NCBI GenBank assembly: GCA_024138025.1
Contig: JAMXBD010000207.1
Location: 434,001 to 498,000, forward strand
Reading direction: 5' to 3'
DNA from: Combretum micranthum
Lineage: Eukaryota; Streptophyta; Magnoliopsida; Myrtales; Combretaceae
Length of the DNA: 64,000 nucleotides
Below are positions 37,501 to 49,798 of this stretch, piece by piece. The translations under genes and the position numbers were made by a program. Below the pieces are notes generated by a model, which was given only the letters and a program-made list of their open reading frames with translations, had not been told where the DNA came from and ran no database searches. Positions within the stretch are counted from its first letter, which is position 1. Each line of letters begins with the position of its first letter.

Positions 37501-39414
37501 TAAGCTTATATTCATAAAACTAAGTCGTTTGGGTCTCGAAAAAGCAGCGATCAGATTCACCACGAATTTGTAAAAACTTGAGTTCCTCTTTTTAAATAAA
37601 GTTCACTTGAAAAGATAGATTTTCCAAATATTTTTGTAAGCTTTTTGAAAGGTATAAACATATATGTATTGACTCATAACAATGTATGAAATAAATGAAG
37701 TTGTCTCAATTATGAAAAAGTAAAGTCTTGAATGATTTTGAACTTGAGAACTTTTTGAAATATTCATTTTACTTTGAAAAGATTTTTAGTTACTTGAATG
37801 AGTGTTTCTTTTTCTAAATTTAATTTCTTGTAATAGTTCTAGATTTCTAAAGAATGATTTTATTTTTCTAAGCTTAGATTCCCACAACTTTTAAAAGAAT
37901 AATAATTTCATAAAAGAATATTTTTGTTTCTTGTGATTATTCCAAAAGAATTTCTAATACTTGATGAAGAATAAGCTTTTATAAAACCTTTTGTTTATTT
38001 AAGAAAAATCATTTCTAGATATGTTTATGAGTTTTTAAGAAACTTAATCTCTTCATTTATTTCTTAGAAAAGAATCTTTAGTTTAAGAAAACACTTCTTG
38101 CTTTATTTTTGTTGAGACAAAAATCATTATGTTCATGCATGAATATGAATCATAAAATTATGGAAATGTAAGAAACATAATAACTTGAAAGAATGAGCAA
38201 TTAAAGGAATAAATCAAGTATTGGAACCTTAGCTTGTTTAAGGTATCCTGGGACTAAGAAATGACTAGTCCCCAAAAGAAAAAGAAAATGTTTTGACTTG
38301 ATGAGGACGGGTCTAAGATTAGAAAGACTAGTCTTAAAAACAATTTTGAAATTAAATAAATTGCAAGGAAGTAAATAAATTGCAAGACAATGAGCTTATA
38401 TGCTCTAAATAATATATATAGTTATATAGATATATTAGATAGTTATAAACATAAAAGAACATAAAGGAATAGAGATTATGAACAAAAACAAAGTATGAAC
38501 CTATTGTTGCTTTCTTAACCTTTATGGTTTTAGAAAACAATCACTAAGTTCATACTAAGTAGATGAACATGTGAAAATCTTGAAGGCATATTACCTAAAA
38601 GAAAGAAGAAGAAGAGAACTTCTTGTAAGAGACTTCTTGGAGAAATTTTGAGAGAGATTTGAGTAGAGTAACTTTAGTAAAGAAGTGGTGTGAAAGAAGT
38701 GAAGGTATAAGGGGGTATTTATAGGAAAATGAGGGAGATAAATTGTGTTAATTAAATAAAGTGAAAAATAAAACACATTGAGTGAGGGATGGGGGGTGGC
38801 CGGTGCTACACATAGGGTAAAGGGGAGAAAAATTTATTTTTTTGTTAATTAAAAGTAAGAAATGAGAGTTGTGAAGTTGTATTGAAAATGAAAATATGTA
38901 AGAAATAGGTGTATAGGTAGTAAGAATAGGTTGTAATAAAAAGTAGAGATAGATTAATAGTATACAATAGTAGAAAATAGTGTATGTAAAAGTAGACATG
39001 ACAATTAAATGCCGGTAGTAAGAAAATACGCGTATAAAAGCGATATCTAATATTTTTAGCTACCGAAAAATTACGAAATTGATATTTTTGGAAACCTTAT
39101 ATTTTTACAAGTCTAACGGTATATTCGGAATATTTTTCCTATTCCGAGCTCCGGGACACGTTTTTGGAGAACTGTGTCCGATCGGGTTCTAAGGATACTC
39201 GAATTTCGCAAATCTGGTATTTTTATATAACCTATAGCTATTACGAACTATTATAGCTAATTATTTCCAACTTCGTTTTCTAGAACTAAAGAAAACGGCA
39301 GTGCCGGAGTTAAGCGGTTACGGTAAACTAGGGTTTTGTTGACTTTGGTAATCCGGTTAACTTCCGATTAGGGTTTAAGCATTTAATTCGATCGCAAAAC
39401 TTCGGGGTTTTACA
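34559..39414 (-). mobile_element. F1-family solo LTR, nested in the 31856 copy
   Basis: Begins TGTCACGCCCCAGAGG and ends CGGGGTTTTACA. The pentamer ATAGT precedes it (34554-34558) and follows it (39415-39419), a perfect target duplication. The host F1 copy continues after it with sequence matching 38580 onward. On the minus strand CCTATAAATACCCCC (about 38713-38727) is a clear TATA box, followed by CT-rich leader sequence, so the LTR is transcribed leftwards. In sense orientation it therefore starts TGTAAAACCCCG and ends GGGGCGTGACA, like many plant chromovirus LTRs. Another solo LTR (35451-37077) interrupts it. Confidence 0.85.
35451..37077 (+). mobile_element. Athila-like solo LTR, 1627 bp
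   Basis: Bounded by CAATA at 35446-35450 and 37078-37082, a perfect 5-bp target duplication. It starts TGATAAACTC and ends AAGCGGATCA. Near the 3' end, CGTGGGATCGATACTTATTC and GACCCAGTACACTTGCTGG resemble the 3' LTR sequence of plant Athila/Tat elements. A dense cluster of CpG-rich palindromic GCCGGCG motifs lies at 35660-35945. ORFs inside (for example 35948-36283 and 36333-36557) have no recognised product. Confidence 0.75.
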
Positions 39415-41423
39415 ATAGTAGAAGAAATGGAGTACCGGTAGTTATAGGGAGATATTTGTTTGTGGGAAAGAAGAGAATGTGGGAAGATATTTTTAGAGAG
39501 GAATTTTTGGAGAGAATTTAGGATAGTTTTGTCATGGTAAAGAAGTGTGTGAATAAATGTAGGGAGAGAGGGTATTTTATAGATAAATATAGGGGAAAAT
39601 TAGTTGTAATTAAATAAAATGAAAAAAGAAAAAAAAAAGAGATAGATAGAGGAGAGGGGGAGGGGGGGTGGTATCGGTTTGGTGATGTAGAGGGGGAAGA
39701 ATTTATTTAATTTATATTTTTGTAATGTAATGTAAGTAATGTGTAAGAGTTGAAAGATGTAAAATACTATTGGAAATTAAAATTGTAAGAAATGTGTATA
39801 TAGGTTGTAAGAATAGGTAGCAAGAAAAAAATAGAGATAGACAAATAATAATGAATAGTGTATATGTAAGGACCCGGATTCACTTCTATATTTAAAATAG
39901 GCGAATCTAGATTCCTAACCACATAAAACCTGTAGTATTATATGTAAGGTTGATTATTAGGATCAGTTTGGATAATTGTTTATCCAAATCTCTTATTAAA
40001 AAATTTTTAAAACTATTAACTAATAGAACTTCTTTGAAGGCATAACCTAAGCTTTAAAAAAAGAAAACTTCATATTTATGTAAAACACTCACATTTCATT
40101 CCCTTTAGGACATAGAACAATATTCACATATATATATACACACACATATACTAAGATATTACAAACATAGGCTTATTAACAAGCCATTTACAAAAGATAA
40201 ACAAAAGCTATAAAATCTATTACATAGATCTTCTAAAACTAACTATTACAAAAGATCCATCAAGGTCATGGTCATCTCTAATCCTCCCAATCATCCAAGA
40301 ATTCCTCAAAGTTGGTACCATATCCCATACTGGTATAGAACTCATCATGGTCATCAATACCTGAAATAGATAAAATATGAGCCAAAAGCCCAGTATGCAA
40401 GTAACAAAAACAAAAGTGTAATGACACACATTCTTAAGCTAAAATGCAATGCAACAAGCATTAGATTATTAGGTAATCTTTAATTAGTCAAACAATTCTA
40501 GAGTATTCAAACTCCGAACAACAATGATATCTAGGAGTCTTGAGTAACGATCTCGATGCTCAGGGGATTGATATAGGTTGTTCGGAGACCTATATTTCTT
40601 AGATGATATATCCATAAACGAAAAAATAGCTTCCTCTAGGGTTCTTAGCCGTTTCACAACTTTACTTAACTTAATCCATCATATCACCTAATTCAAGTGT
40701 TCCCATAAACATTGAATTAAATCATATTACTTCTCCTTAAGAACAAGCAATTATTATACCGATACTAATAACCCTATCAACTACCCGCCGTACCACTTAT
40801 GGAAGTTTTTTCATAAAGACAAGTGTTGCCTAAGCGTCTAAACTACCGTGCTCCTAATCTAAGCAAGGTACTGCGCCCTGAACCAGATTCAATGGCGTAA
40901 TAGATAATCAATATAAACAAGATTTAAGTTTTTCTTAAATTAAAGCAATTTAGTTATGCTTAACCTAGGCTAGAAAACAAGTATGTTACTGCATACCTGA
41001 ATTAGATCGAGAATCAAAAGCAATATTGAACTAAAGATCTATCACTGTTACAAGAAATTTCAACTTATATTAACACCCTTAACTCTATTCCTTGTATATA
41101 TATTTATAGCTCTAGGTTAATGGATCACAAAATTCAAATAAATATTCATAGAAGGTCTTAACTCAATATTTGTACATCAAACAATATCATACAAGCTTAT
41201 AAAATCATCAAAAGATCAAATATCAAGCATGGGAAGATGTTTGAAGAAGTTTTGAAAATGAAAAACTATAGGAGATATGTCGAACTTCAACACCAACGGC
41301 GTTAAGGCGGGATAGTCTGCATGAAACTTTCTATGCCTGCAAACGCTGGCTGCGTTAACATAAATGCTGGTAGTGTTGTGGTCTACGTCGGTGGCGTTGA
41401 CCCGGTGTAGACTGCAACACAAG

Positions 41424-43007
41424 TGCTAGTGATGTGCCCTAAGCCATATGGATTCTATGTCATTTGAATGTTTATTATCATTATAGTATATTTGTCATTT
41501 TCTTTATCAAAGTTGTTATTGGCTTTTTGTTTTGATAAAGTATTATTCCTTGAATAAATTGGTTATTCCTTATGTCATTAAAGTATGTCACTTTAATAGT
41601 AAAACCATAAGGTGAGAAATAACTTTATTCTAAATTATCCCTAGTCGTTCATTATATGAAATAATAATGAATTAAGACTAGTATGTTGGCTGGATGATGA
41701 TCATGTTTTACTGATTATGGATATGAGATGTCAATTCAGCACATGAATACATGTAAGAGTACATTGTATTGGATTGACCAAATATGAGAATACTATATGG
41801 ATCAATGCGATAAGTATTTCTCATTTGCAGTGTTATTTTAGTCCTTAGACCTGAAATCATCATAGATTCCAACATGAGAAATATTGTGTTTTGACTCAAT
41901 CAAACATTATCTTTAACCGGATAATTATAAAGGTTGGGATTCGGCATAATATGAATCATGTAGAGGAAGTTGAGTGATTAAGATGGGATTTGTTCCTCTC
42001 ATTAATTTGAGAGAGATATCTTTTGGGCCTCTTGATGGGTAAGACTGAGAAATGCATGGCCATGCTCGAATGAATGATAAGGAGTTATCAATATCATTTG
42101 TTTAAGTCAGTCATACTCTGGAATCAAGAAATATGTGATTAAACGATATAAGTGTGTATTGATCCACACCTTATGTTTAATATAAGATATCGTGTAACAA
42201 AAGGATTAAATAACTTACTGTTAATAGTAGAGTCGGATCACCGATCTTCACTTAATTTGGGTAGACATAATGTCTTGCTAGAGACCAATTATGTCTTGTA
42301 GATCTAAAGTGTGTTTTAGATCTACTGCCAACATTAAGTGAACCTACAGGGTCACACATAAGAATGAACTAAAAGGATCGTGGACTGAATTTAAATAAGT
42401 CCAACGGGAATAATAAACAATTATAATTTGGCCTAATGCAAGTGGGAGATTGTTGGTAATTATGCCCTAGGCCAAATAGTTTTATGTTCCCTAATTAGAT
42501 TAGGGATTCTTATGTTCGTTAATTATCTTATAATTTATTTAATAAATTATAATATAATTATTTATCCCTAATTAGATTAAGGGGTAAAAATGTCATTATT
42601 GAATGACATTATAAATAGAACATAAGGGTTTGTCTTTAGGGTTAGACAACACATGCTGTCACATTAGACTGCAGTGAAACACTGTAAACCCTAAAGCAAA
42701 TAACACGAGAGTCGTGATTAGAAAGTTTAATCCCGTTCGAATCTAGAAGGTGTTCTAGATTGTGCTAGCACACAGAGGATCTTTAAGGAGCATTCATTCG
42801 TGTGGATACCGTAGAGGGTGTTTGCGTTTGCAACATCTCAGATCCGAATTTCCAGATTTGAAAAAGTACCAAAAAGGTATGGATCTGAAATCTTTATCTT
42901 GTTCTGATCTAATCGATACACATGGATACTGGGTTAGGGTTTTCTTTTGATTCCGCTGCAAAAAGATTTGATCTTTATAAAAATTTTAAACCCTTGGAAT
43001 CCCAACA
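41424..43007 (+). repeat. 5' LTR of the Copia element (composite)
   Basis: 1584 bp, TGCTAGTGATG...CCCAACA. Inside, at 42440-42450, stands CAAGTGGGAGAT followed by TGTTGGTAATTATGCCCTAGGCC. This is nearly the same as the true PPT-LTR junction at 48196-48230 (CAAGTGGGAGAT then TGCTAGTGATGTGCCCTAAGCC). The last 557 bp (42451-43007) thus look like a complete smaller LTR, with TATA box TATAAATA at 42610-42617. Confidence 0.9.
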
Positions 43008-43008
43008 G

Positions 43009-43020
43009 TGGTATCAGAGC
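43009..43020 (+). promoter_or_regulatory. Primer binding site, initiator tRNA-Met type
   Basis: TGGTATCAGAGC begins one base after the 5' LTR end. It is the standard complement to the 3' end of plant initiator methionine tRNA used by most Copia elements. Confidence 0.95.
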
Positions 43021-44829
43021 CGCTTGTGTCTTCGATTAGATTGAAATTTGTTTTTATGATCTGCATGTGATGCTATGAAATTTGATTTTATATGTTGATT
43101 ATGAAATCAATTTGAGTTTATGAGGAACTAAACCAATACAAATGTGGATTTGTAATTTTATTGTAATTTGATTACAATAGAATTTTGGGTTTTTCTAAAT
43201 AAGTTTATATTTATAAAAAAAAAAAAAATACGCCACGAACAGAATTGAAAAACAGACACGCCACACTATCTGCATCAGAATTGGATTTTGATTTTTATTA
43301 AAATATTAAACAAATGAATTGCGGATCCCATGTTGCGTCTGTTCCTGTTTGCTACGGACTAGTGGTCTGAATTGCAAATTTTTAATCTGCTTTTGTCTCA
43401 AGTGGATTAGGATTTCTGATTTAATTAAAAAAAAAAAAGACGACGAACAAGTCTGATGGCATGTCGGAACTAGTCTCTTGGCGTAATTGTTTTTATGTCT
43501 GCTCATGCGTCTGGCGCATGTCACGGAATCAGATCTATGCCCACCACGCGTCTGTAATTGGGTCTTATTGTAATTCCAATTGAAGCTGCTGTATGTTTGT
43601 GCATCTGAGTTCGTCCGATGAGAATTGGATATCAGTTTGCGCGTGAGATGATTTGATCATCCAATTGATATTTAATTAAAAAAAAAAAGGAACAGCGTGT
43701 CCGTTTTGTGAAACTGGACGTTGAAGTTTTCTTTTTTTTTTTGGTTTGTTTGCTAGCATGCGTCTGATTCAATTGGACGATAAAAAATAAATAAAACAAG
43801 CATATATTTGTTTTACTCAGATTTGGAATTTTTTTAAACTGCAGATAGATTGGATCTGTTTTATTCCTTTGATCTGCGGTTGTATTTATAAATCCTGAAC
43901 AGTTCTGAATTGCGAATTAGATCTGTTTCTTGGGGTCTTTTACATATATGATATGGTTCAATTGTTGAACAGATCTGGGTTGTTTTAAAACAAATTGTTT
44001 AATTGTTGAACAATTTTTTAGTTTTAAGAAAGGATTTTCATGAAAATTTTGGAAACAATTTTAAAGGGTTTTAAAAAGGAGTTTCAATTTTTCAAAAGGA
44101 TTTCCCTTACCCAGATTTTTTTCGTTTAGCGGGACCACCGTCTGGGGCGCTGCCCTAGAACCCCGCAGGGGGCGATGCCCTCTTAATCCCTTACAAAAGA
44201 ACAATATAATTAGTTAAGCACAAATTTATTATACAAACTACATAATATGCTTATGAAGTGTTTTGAGTTATATGTTTTTTTTTTTTTTTTTGAATGTGCT
44301 AGTAGGAATCTTTTGTATCTATTCATTATTGTAATGAAGACATGAAGATGTCATGAAGACATGAATATGACATATCATATTTTAAAATCCCTCACATAAT
44401 ATTAAGTCATAAAAATGCCTTCCATGGTTCGACACTTGTCAAGGCTTTGATCGTCCAATTGTAGGTTCTGCCAAAGCAGGGTGCAATAGATTATCTTAGT
44501 AAGGCAAGGTGAATAATAGTGATATTCACATGTTGTAATGGTTAGGCTTAAATAGGCTATCAAAACGGTTTTGGGCCTATGGCATTAAATGGGATTATTT
44601 GGCCGGGACATGTGATGTCAATTGAGAAAAGGGTTTCCTACCTAAATAACTAAATTTTGAGCGTCATGCCAAAGCTGACTCAATATTTGGTGAAATATGG
44701 ATCTTATTCTACTAAGAAAATTTGTTTTCCGAATTAATATTGAAGGGTTATTAATTTGATAAAATAGTAGAAGTATGTAAAATGACTTATATAAAGATAA
44801 TTAACTTTGCATGCCTCTGTATATAGATC
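43021..44829 (+). other. Leader of the Copia element, with GC-rich hairpin-prone block
   Basis: About 1.8 kb without a long frame. It contains scattered GCGTCTG motifs (for example 43336, 43507, 43547, 43760). At 44135-44180 there is a block GGGGCGCTGCCCTAG...CCCCGCAGGGGGCGATGCCC, with G-rich and C-rich arms that can pair. Such leaders usually carry packaging or dimerisation signals; this role is inferred. Short ORFs here are not supported. Confidence 0.5.
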
Positions 44830-47800
44830 ATGACAACAAACAACATAACCTTGCGATCGATTCTTGAAAAGATAATCTGAATACCACAAATTTCCTTGAT
44901 TGGTACCGTAACTTAAGAATTGTTCTTAAGCATGAAAGGAAATTAAATGAACCAATCCCTAATGAACTTGTTGCTGATGCTCTAAGAGTTGTAGACTCTT
45001 TGAATGTCACTTGCATCATGCTTGCCACTATGAATCCTGAGCTTCGGAAGCAAATGGAAGACATGGAGGCATACGATATGATCATACACCTTTAGGAAAT
45101 GTTCCAACAATAGGCAAGGCATGAGAGATTTGTGATCACACAAGTATTGAATTGTGTTGGTTCAAAAGGGATAGGGCAAGAAGAGAAAAGCCAATGGTAG
45201 GGGTAAGGGCAAAGCTAAAAGGTCGGACCAAAGCTAAAGGGCTCAAAACCCAGCCTAAGGTTAAACCACCAAAGGAAGGGGTTTGCTTCTTCTGCAATGA
45301 ACCAGGTCATTGGAAGAGGAATTGCAAACTATCTTTGGAAGATCTGAAAAGGAAAAAGGATAGTGAGACTATTTCTTCAAGTATTTATGTTATACATGTC
45401 AATTTATCTACTTATATATCAAGGGTATTAGATACCAGATATAGCTCTCACATTTGTGTAAATGTGTAGGGTCTTAAGCAAAGTAGAAAATTGGCAAAAG
45501 GCGAAGTGGACCTACGTGTGGCTAATGGAGCAAAAGTTGTTGTATTAGCTGTAGGAAATTTTGAATTAGCTTTGCCTTCTGGACTTATTTTAAGTAACTG
45601 TTACTATGTGCCTGCTATGAGTAGCAATGTTATTTCAGTTTCATGTTTGGACATTGATGGTTTTAGATTTGTTATTGAGAATAATACAATCTGCATCCAT
45701 TATGGAGACATCTTTTATGATTTAGTCATTTAATGAATGGTCTCCATGTTCTAAACTTTGATGAATCTGATAATAAGTCCATTTATAATATAAATACCAA
45801 AAGATTCAAATCCGACTTACTTCTGGAATTGTCATTTAGGACACATTAAAAAGAAACACATATCAAAACTTCATCAAGATGAGTTTTTAGATTCATTTGA
45901 TTTTGAATCATATGAATCATGAGAATCTTTTTAATGGGTAAGATGACAAAAACTCCTTTTACTGGACAAAGTGAGAGAGCTACTGACTTGTTGAGTCTCA
46001 TACATACAGATGTATGCAGACCATTGAGTTCACCTGCTAGAAGAGGTTATTTAATCCAAGATTTTTCTGACTATCTTAGGGATTATGAGATAATCTCACA
46101 ATTAACTCCTCCAAGAATACCATAATGGACTGGTGTTTCTAAATGGAGAAATTGAACCTTATTAGATATGGTTCGATCAATGATAAGTCAGACAGATCTT
46201 CCAATATTCTTTTTGGGGTATGCCCTAGAAACTGTTGCGTCTATATTGAACGAGGTTCCATCAAAATCGGTTGAAATGACACCATATGAGTTATGGAATG
46301 GGAAACGTCCCAGTTTGTCTTTTTAAAGATATTGGGCTGTGATGCATATGTCAAACGTCAAGTGTCTGACAAGCTCGCACCCAAATCTAATATATGGTTG
46401 TTTGTGGGATATCCAAAAGAAACAAAAAAGGATATTACTTCTAAAACCGATTTGAGAACAAAGTGTTTGTTGCTCGTAATGGTTACTTTCTAGAAAGAGA
46501 ATTTGTCTCTAAAGAAACCAGTGGGAGTAAAATATAACTCGAAGAAGTTCGAGAACCACAAACTAACATAGCACCCATGATGGATGTTCAATCAGACTTG
46601 CAAGTAGTTGCTGAGCCTGAACCACTAGCTAAAGGCCCGGGTAGGTCTGGTAGGATTTATCATGAGCTTGAGAAATATGGATTTCTCAACACTGACAATT
46701 GTGATGTTATACTCATAGATCAAGATGAGCCCACATCTTACCAGGAAGCGATGGAGGGCCCTGACTCTGAGAAATGGTTATCAACCATGAAATTAGAAAT
46801 GCAATCCATGTACGATAATCAAGTTTAGACTTTGATTGATCCACCTGATGGTGTTAAGACTATTGGGTGTAGATGGGTTTTTAAGAACAAAACTGACATG
46901 GATAGCAAAGTGCATACCTACTAAGCACGACTAGTTGCAAAAGGTTTTAAGCAAACTCATAGTATAGACTATGATGAAACCTTTTCACTTGTAGTCATGC
47001 TTTAGTTTGTGAGAATTCTTCTTGTTATAGCTACGTATTATGACTACGAGATATGGCAAATGGATGTCAAAACAGCCTTCTTGAATGGAAACATCATTGA
47101 GGATGTGTACATGACACAACCGGAGGGTTTTGATAATCTAGGGAATTCACATAGGGTTTGCAAGCTTCAAAGATCCATTTATGGATTGAAGCAAGCATCT
47201 CGGAGTTGGAATCTTCGTCTTGATGATGCAATCAAACAGTTTGATTTCATCAAGAATGAATATGAATCTTGTGTTTACAAGAAAGTTAGTGGGAGCGCAA
47301 TAGTTTTCTTAGTGTTTTATGTAAACGACATATAGTTCATTGGAAACGATATTCCTACATTACAAAATGTCAAGACATGATTAGGAAATTGTTTCTCAAT
47401 GAAGGACTTAGGTGAAGCTGCCTATATTCTAGGCATTAAGATCTATTGAGATAGATCTAGAAGGAGCATTAGCCTAAGTTAGAGTGCATACATTGACAAA
47501 GTACTAAAAGGATTTAGTATGGAAAAATCTAAAAGAGGATTTCTCCCAATGTCACATGGAATTAAATTGAGTAAGACTCAATGTCCTGCTTAGAAGGAGG
47601 AGCGTGAACACATGAGTAGGATTCCATATGCTTCTGCTATTGGTTTCATCATGTATGCCATGTTATGCGCTCGACCAGATGTCGTTTATGCATCACTAGT
47701 TGGTATCAGTCAGATCCATGTGAGAGTCACTGGATAGTAGTCAAAAACAGTCTAAAGTACTTGAGAAGGACTAAGGATGTCGTTTTGACAAATGGGATAG

Positions 47801-48190
47801 GAAACTGATCTTGTGGTAAATGGTTACATAAATATCAGTTTCCAGTCCAATTTTGATGATTTCTGATCGCAAACAGGTTATGTATTTTGTTTAAATGGAG
47901 ATACTATAAGCTGGAAGAGTTCCAAACAGTACACTGTTGTGGATTCTACCATAGAGGCAGAGTATATAGCAGCATCGGATGCAGCTAAGAAACCAAGATC
48001 ACATCAGTGATCCAAAAAGATACTCAGATGTTATCATCTCATTCGAGTGATCATCGATAGAAGAGATGTTAAGATATGCAAAGTACATACAGATGACTAT
48101 GTAGCAGATCCATTGACTAAGCCATTTCCACAGTCAAAGTATGATGGTCATACTAGAGCATTAGGTGTTAGACCTGTATCTAACCAAGCC
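44830..48190 (+). pseudogene. Copia gag-pol relic
   Basis: It starts MTTNNITLRSILEKI at 44830, with a stop soon after. Fragments in order: gag pieces up to ARHERF (about 45130); then, after a missing middle part, an intact zinc knuckle CFFCNEPGHWKRNC (45284-45325). Protease LDTRYSSHIC (about 45430), where LDTG is expected. GAG-pre-integrase KMTKTPFTGQSERATDLL (about 45937). Integrase jumps from ARRGY to a piece near SQLTPP (about 46045), losing the segment with the first two catalytic acids. RT from TSYQEAMEGPDSEKWL (about 46733) with VKTAFLNG and YGLKQASRSW, and the catalytic YVDD changed to YVND (47318-47329). RNase H STIEAEYIAASDA (about 47947). Many in-frame stops. The element cannot encode its own enzymes. 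Confidence 0.9.
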
Positions 48191-48195
48191 TAGTG

Positions 48196-48207
48196 CAAGT
48201 GGGAGAT
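48196..48207 (+). promoter_or_regulatory. Polypurine tract of the Copia element
   Basis: CAAGTGGGAGAT immediately precedes the 3' LTR. The same 12 bases recur inside each LTR (ending at 42450 in the 5' LTR). Confidence 0.85.
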
Positions 48208-49798
48208 TGCTAGTGATGTGCCCTAAGCCATATGGATTCTATGTCATTTGAATGTTTATTATCATTATAGTATATTTGTCATTTTCTTTATCAAAGTTGT
48301 TATTGGCTTTTTGTTTTGATAAAGTATTATTCCTTGAATAAATTGGTTATTCCTTATGTCATTAAAGTATGTCACTTTAATAGTAAAACCATAAGGTGAG
48401 AAATAACTTTATTCTAAATTATCCCTAGTCGTTCATTATATGAAATAATAATGAATTAAGACTAGTATGTTGGCTGGATGATGATCATGTTTTACTGATT
48501 ATGGATATGAGATGTCAATTCAGCACATGAATACATGTAAGAGTACATTGTATTGGATTGACCAAATATGAGAATACTATATGGATCAATGCGATAAGTA
48601 TTTCTCATTTGCAGTGTTATTTTAGTCCTTAGACCTGAAATCATCATAGATTCCAACATGAGAAATATTGTGTTTTGACTCAATCAAACATTATCTTTAA
48701 CCGGATAATTATAAAGGTTGGGATTCGGCATAATATGAATCATGTAGAGGAAGTTGAGTGATTAAGATGGGATTTGTTCCTCTCATTAATTTGAGAGAGA
48801 TATCTTTTGGGCCTCTTGATGGGTAAGACTGAGAAATGCATGGCCATGCTCGAATGAATTGATAAGGAGTTATCAATATCATTTGTTTAAGTCAGTCATA
48901 CTCTGGAATCAAGAAATATGTGATTAAACGATATAAGTGTGTATTGATCCACACCTTATGTTTAATTATAAGATATCGTGTAACAAAAGGATTAAATAAC
49001 TGACTGTTAATAGGTAGAGTCGGATCACCGATCTTCACTTAATTTGGGTAGACATAATGTCTTGCTAGAGACCAATTATGTCTTGTAGATCTAAAGTGTG
49101 TTTTAGATCTACTGCCAACATTAAGTGAACCTACAGGGTCACACACAAGAATGAACTAAAAGGATCGTGGACTGAATTTAAATAAGTCCAACGGGAATAA
49201 TAAACAATTATAATTTGGCCTAATGCAAGTGGGAGATTGTTGGTAATTATGCCCTAGGCCAAATAGTTTTATGTTCCCTAATTAGATTAGGGATTCTTAT
49301 GTTCGTTAATTATCTTATAATTTATTTAATAAATTATAATATAATTATTTATCCCTAATTAGATTAAGGGGTAAAAATGTCATTATTGAATGACATTATA
49401 AATAGAACATAAGGGTTTGTCTTTAGGGTTAGACAACACATGCTGTCACATTAGACTGCAGTGAAACACTGTAAACCCTAAAGCAAATAACACGAGAGTC
49501 GTGATTAGAAAGTTTAATCCCGTTCGAATCTAGAAGGTGTTCTAGATTGTGCTAGCACACAGAGGATCTTTAAGGAGCATTCATTCGTGTGGATACCGTA
49601 GAGGGTGTTTGCGTTTGCAACATCTCAGATCCGAATTTCCAGATTTGAAAAAGTACCAAAAAGGTATGGATCTGAAATCTTTATCTTGTTCTGATCTAAT
49701 CGATACACATGGATACTGGGTTAGGGTTTTCTTTTGATTCCGCTGCAAAAAGATTTGATCTTTATAAAAATTTTATTTAAACCATTGGAATCCCAACA
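48208..49798 (+). repeat. 3' LTR of the Copia element (composite)
   Basis: 1591 bp and almost identical to 41424-43007. It carries the same embedded PPT and inner LTR start (about 49237) and a TATAAATA box at 49397-49404. It ends CCCAACA, followed by the ACAAG target duplication. Confidence 0.95.

Larger units (their letters stand above)
41424..49798 (+). mobile_element. Full-length Copia LTR retrotransposon, 8375 bp, coding region dead
   Basis: Two nearly identical LTRs (41424-43007, 48208-49798), tRNA-Met type PBS, polypurine tract, and a perfect 5-bp target duplication ACAAG at 41419-41423 and 49799-49803. Between them lie a long leader (43021-44829) and a gag-pol relic in Copia order: gag, protease, integrase, RT, RNase H. 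By eye the LTRs differ by about three substitutions and four small indels over about 1.59 kb, so insertion is recent. Yet the polyprotein has many stops and two large internal deletions. It sits in the F3 LTR and is the youngest event in the nest. Confidence 0.95.

Noticed and set aside
34559..39414. Possible full retrotransposon instead of a solo LTR
   Set aside because: The length excess over the 3464-bp copy is mostly explained by a 1627-bp Athila-like LTR with its own target duplication. No PBS, PPT or protein motif is found.
40220..40429. 69-codon minus frame
   Set aside because: It lies in the F3 LTR and has no recognisable domain; likely incidental.
41708..41899. Identical short frames at 41708-41899 and 48492-48683, and at 42762-42950 and 49549-49737
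   Set aside because: They lie within the two LTRs of one element; identity reflects LTR duplication, not genes.
45152..47335. Open pieces of the Copia polyprotein as separate genes (for example 45152-45469, 47009-47335)
   Set aside because: They are fragments of one gag-pol frame broken by stops and deletions, in standard Copia order.
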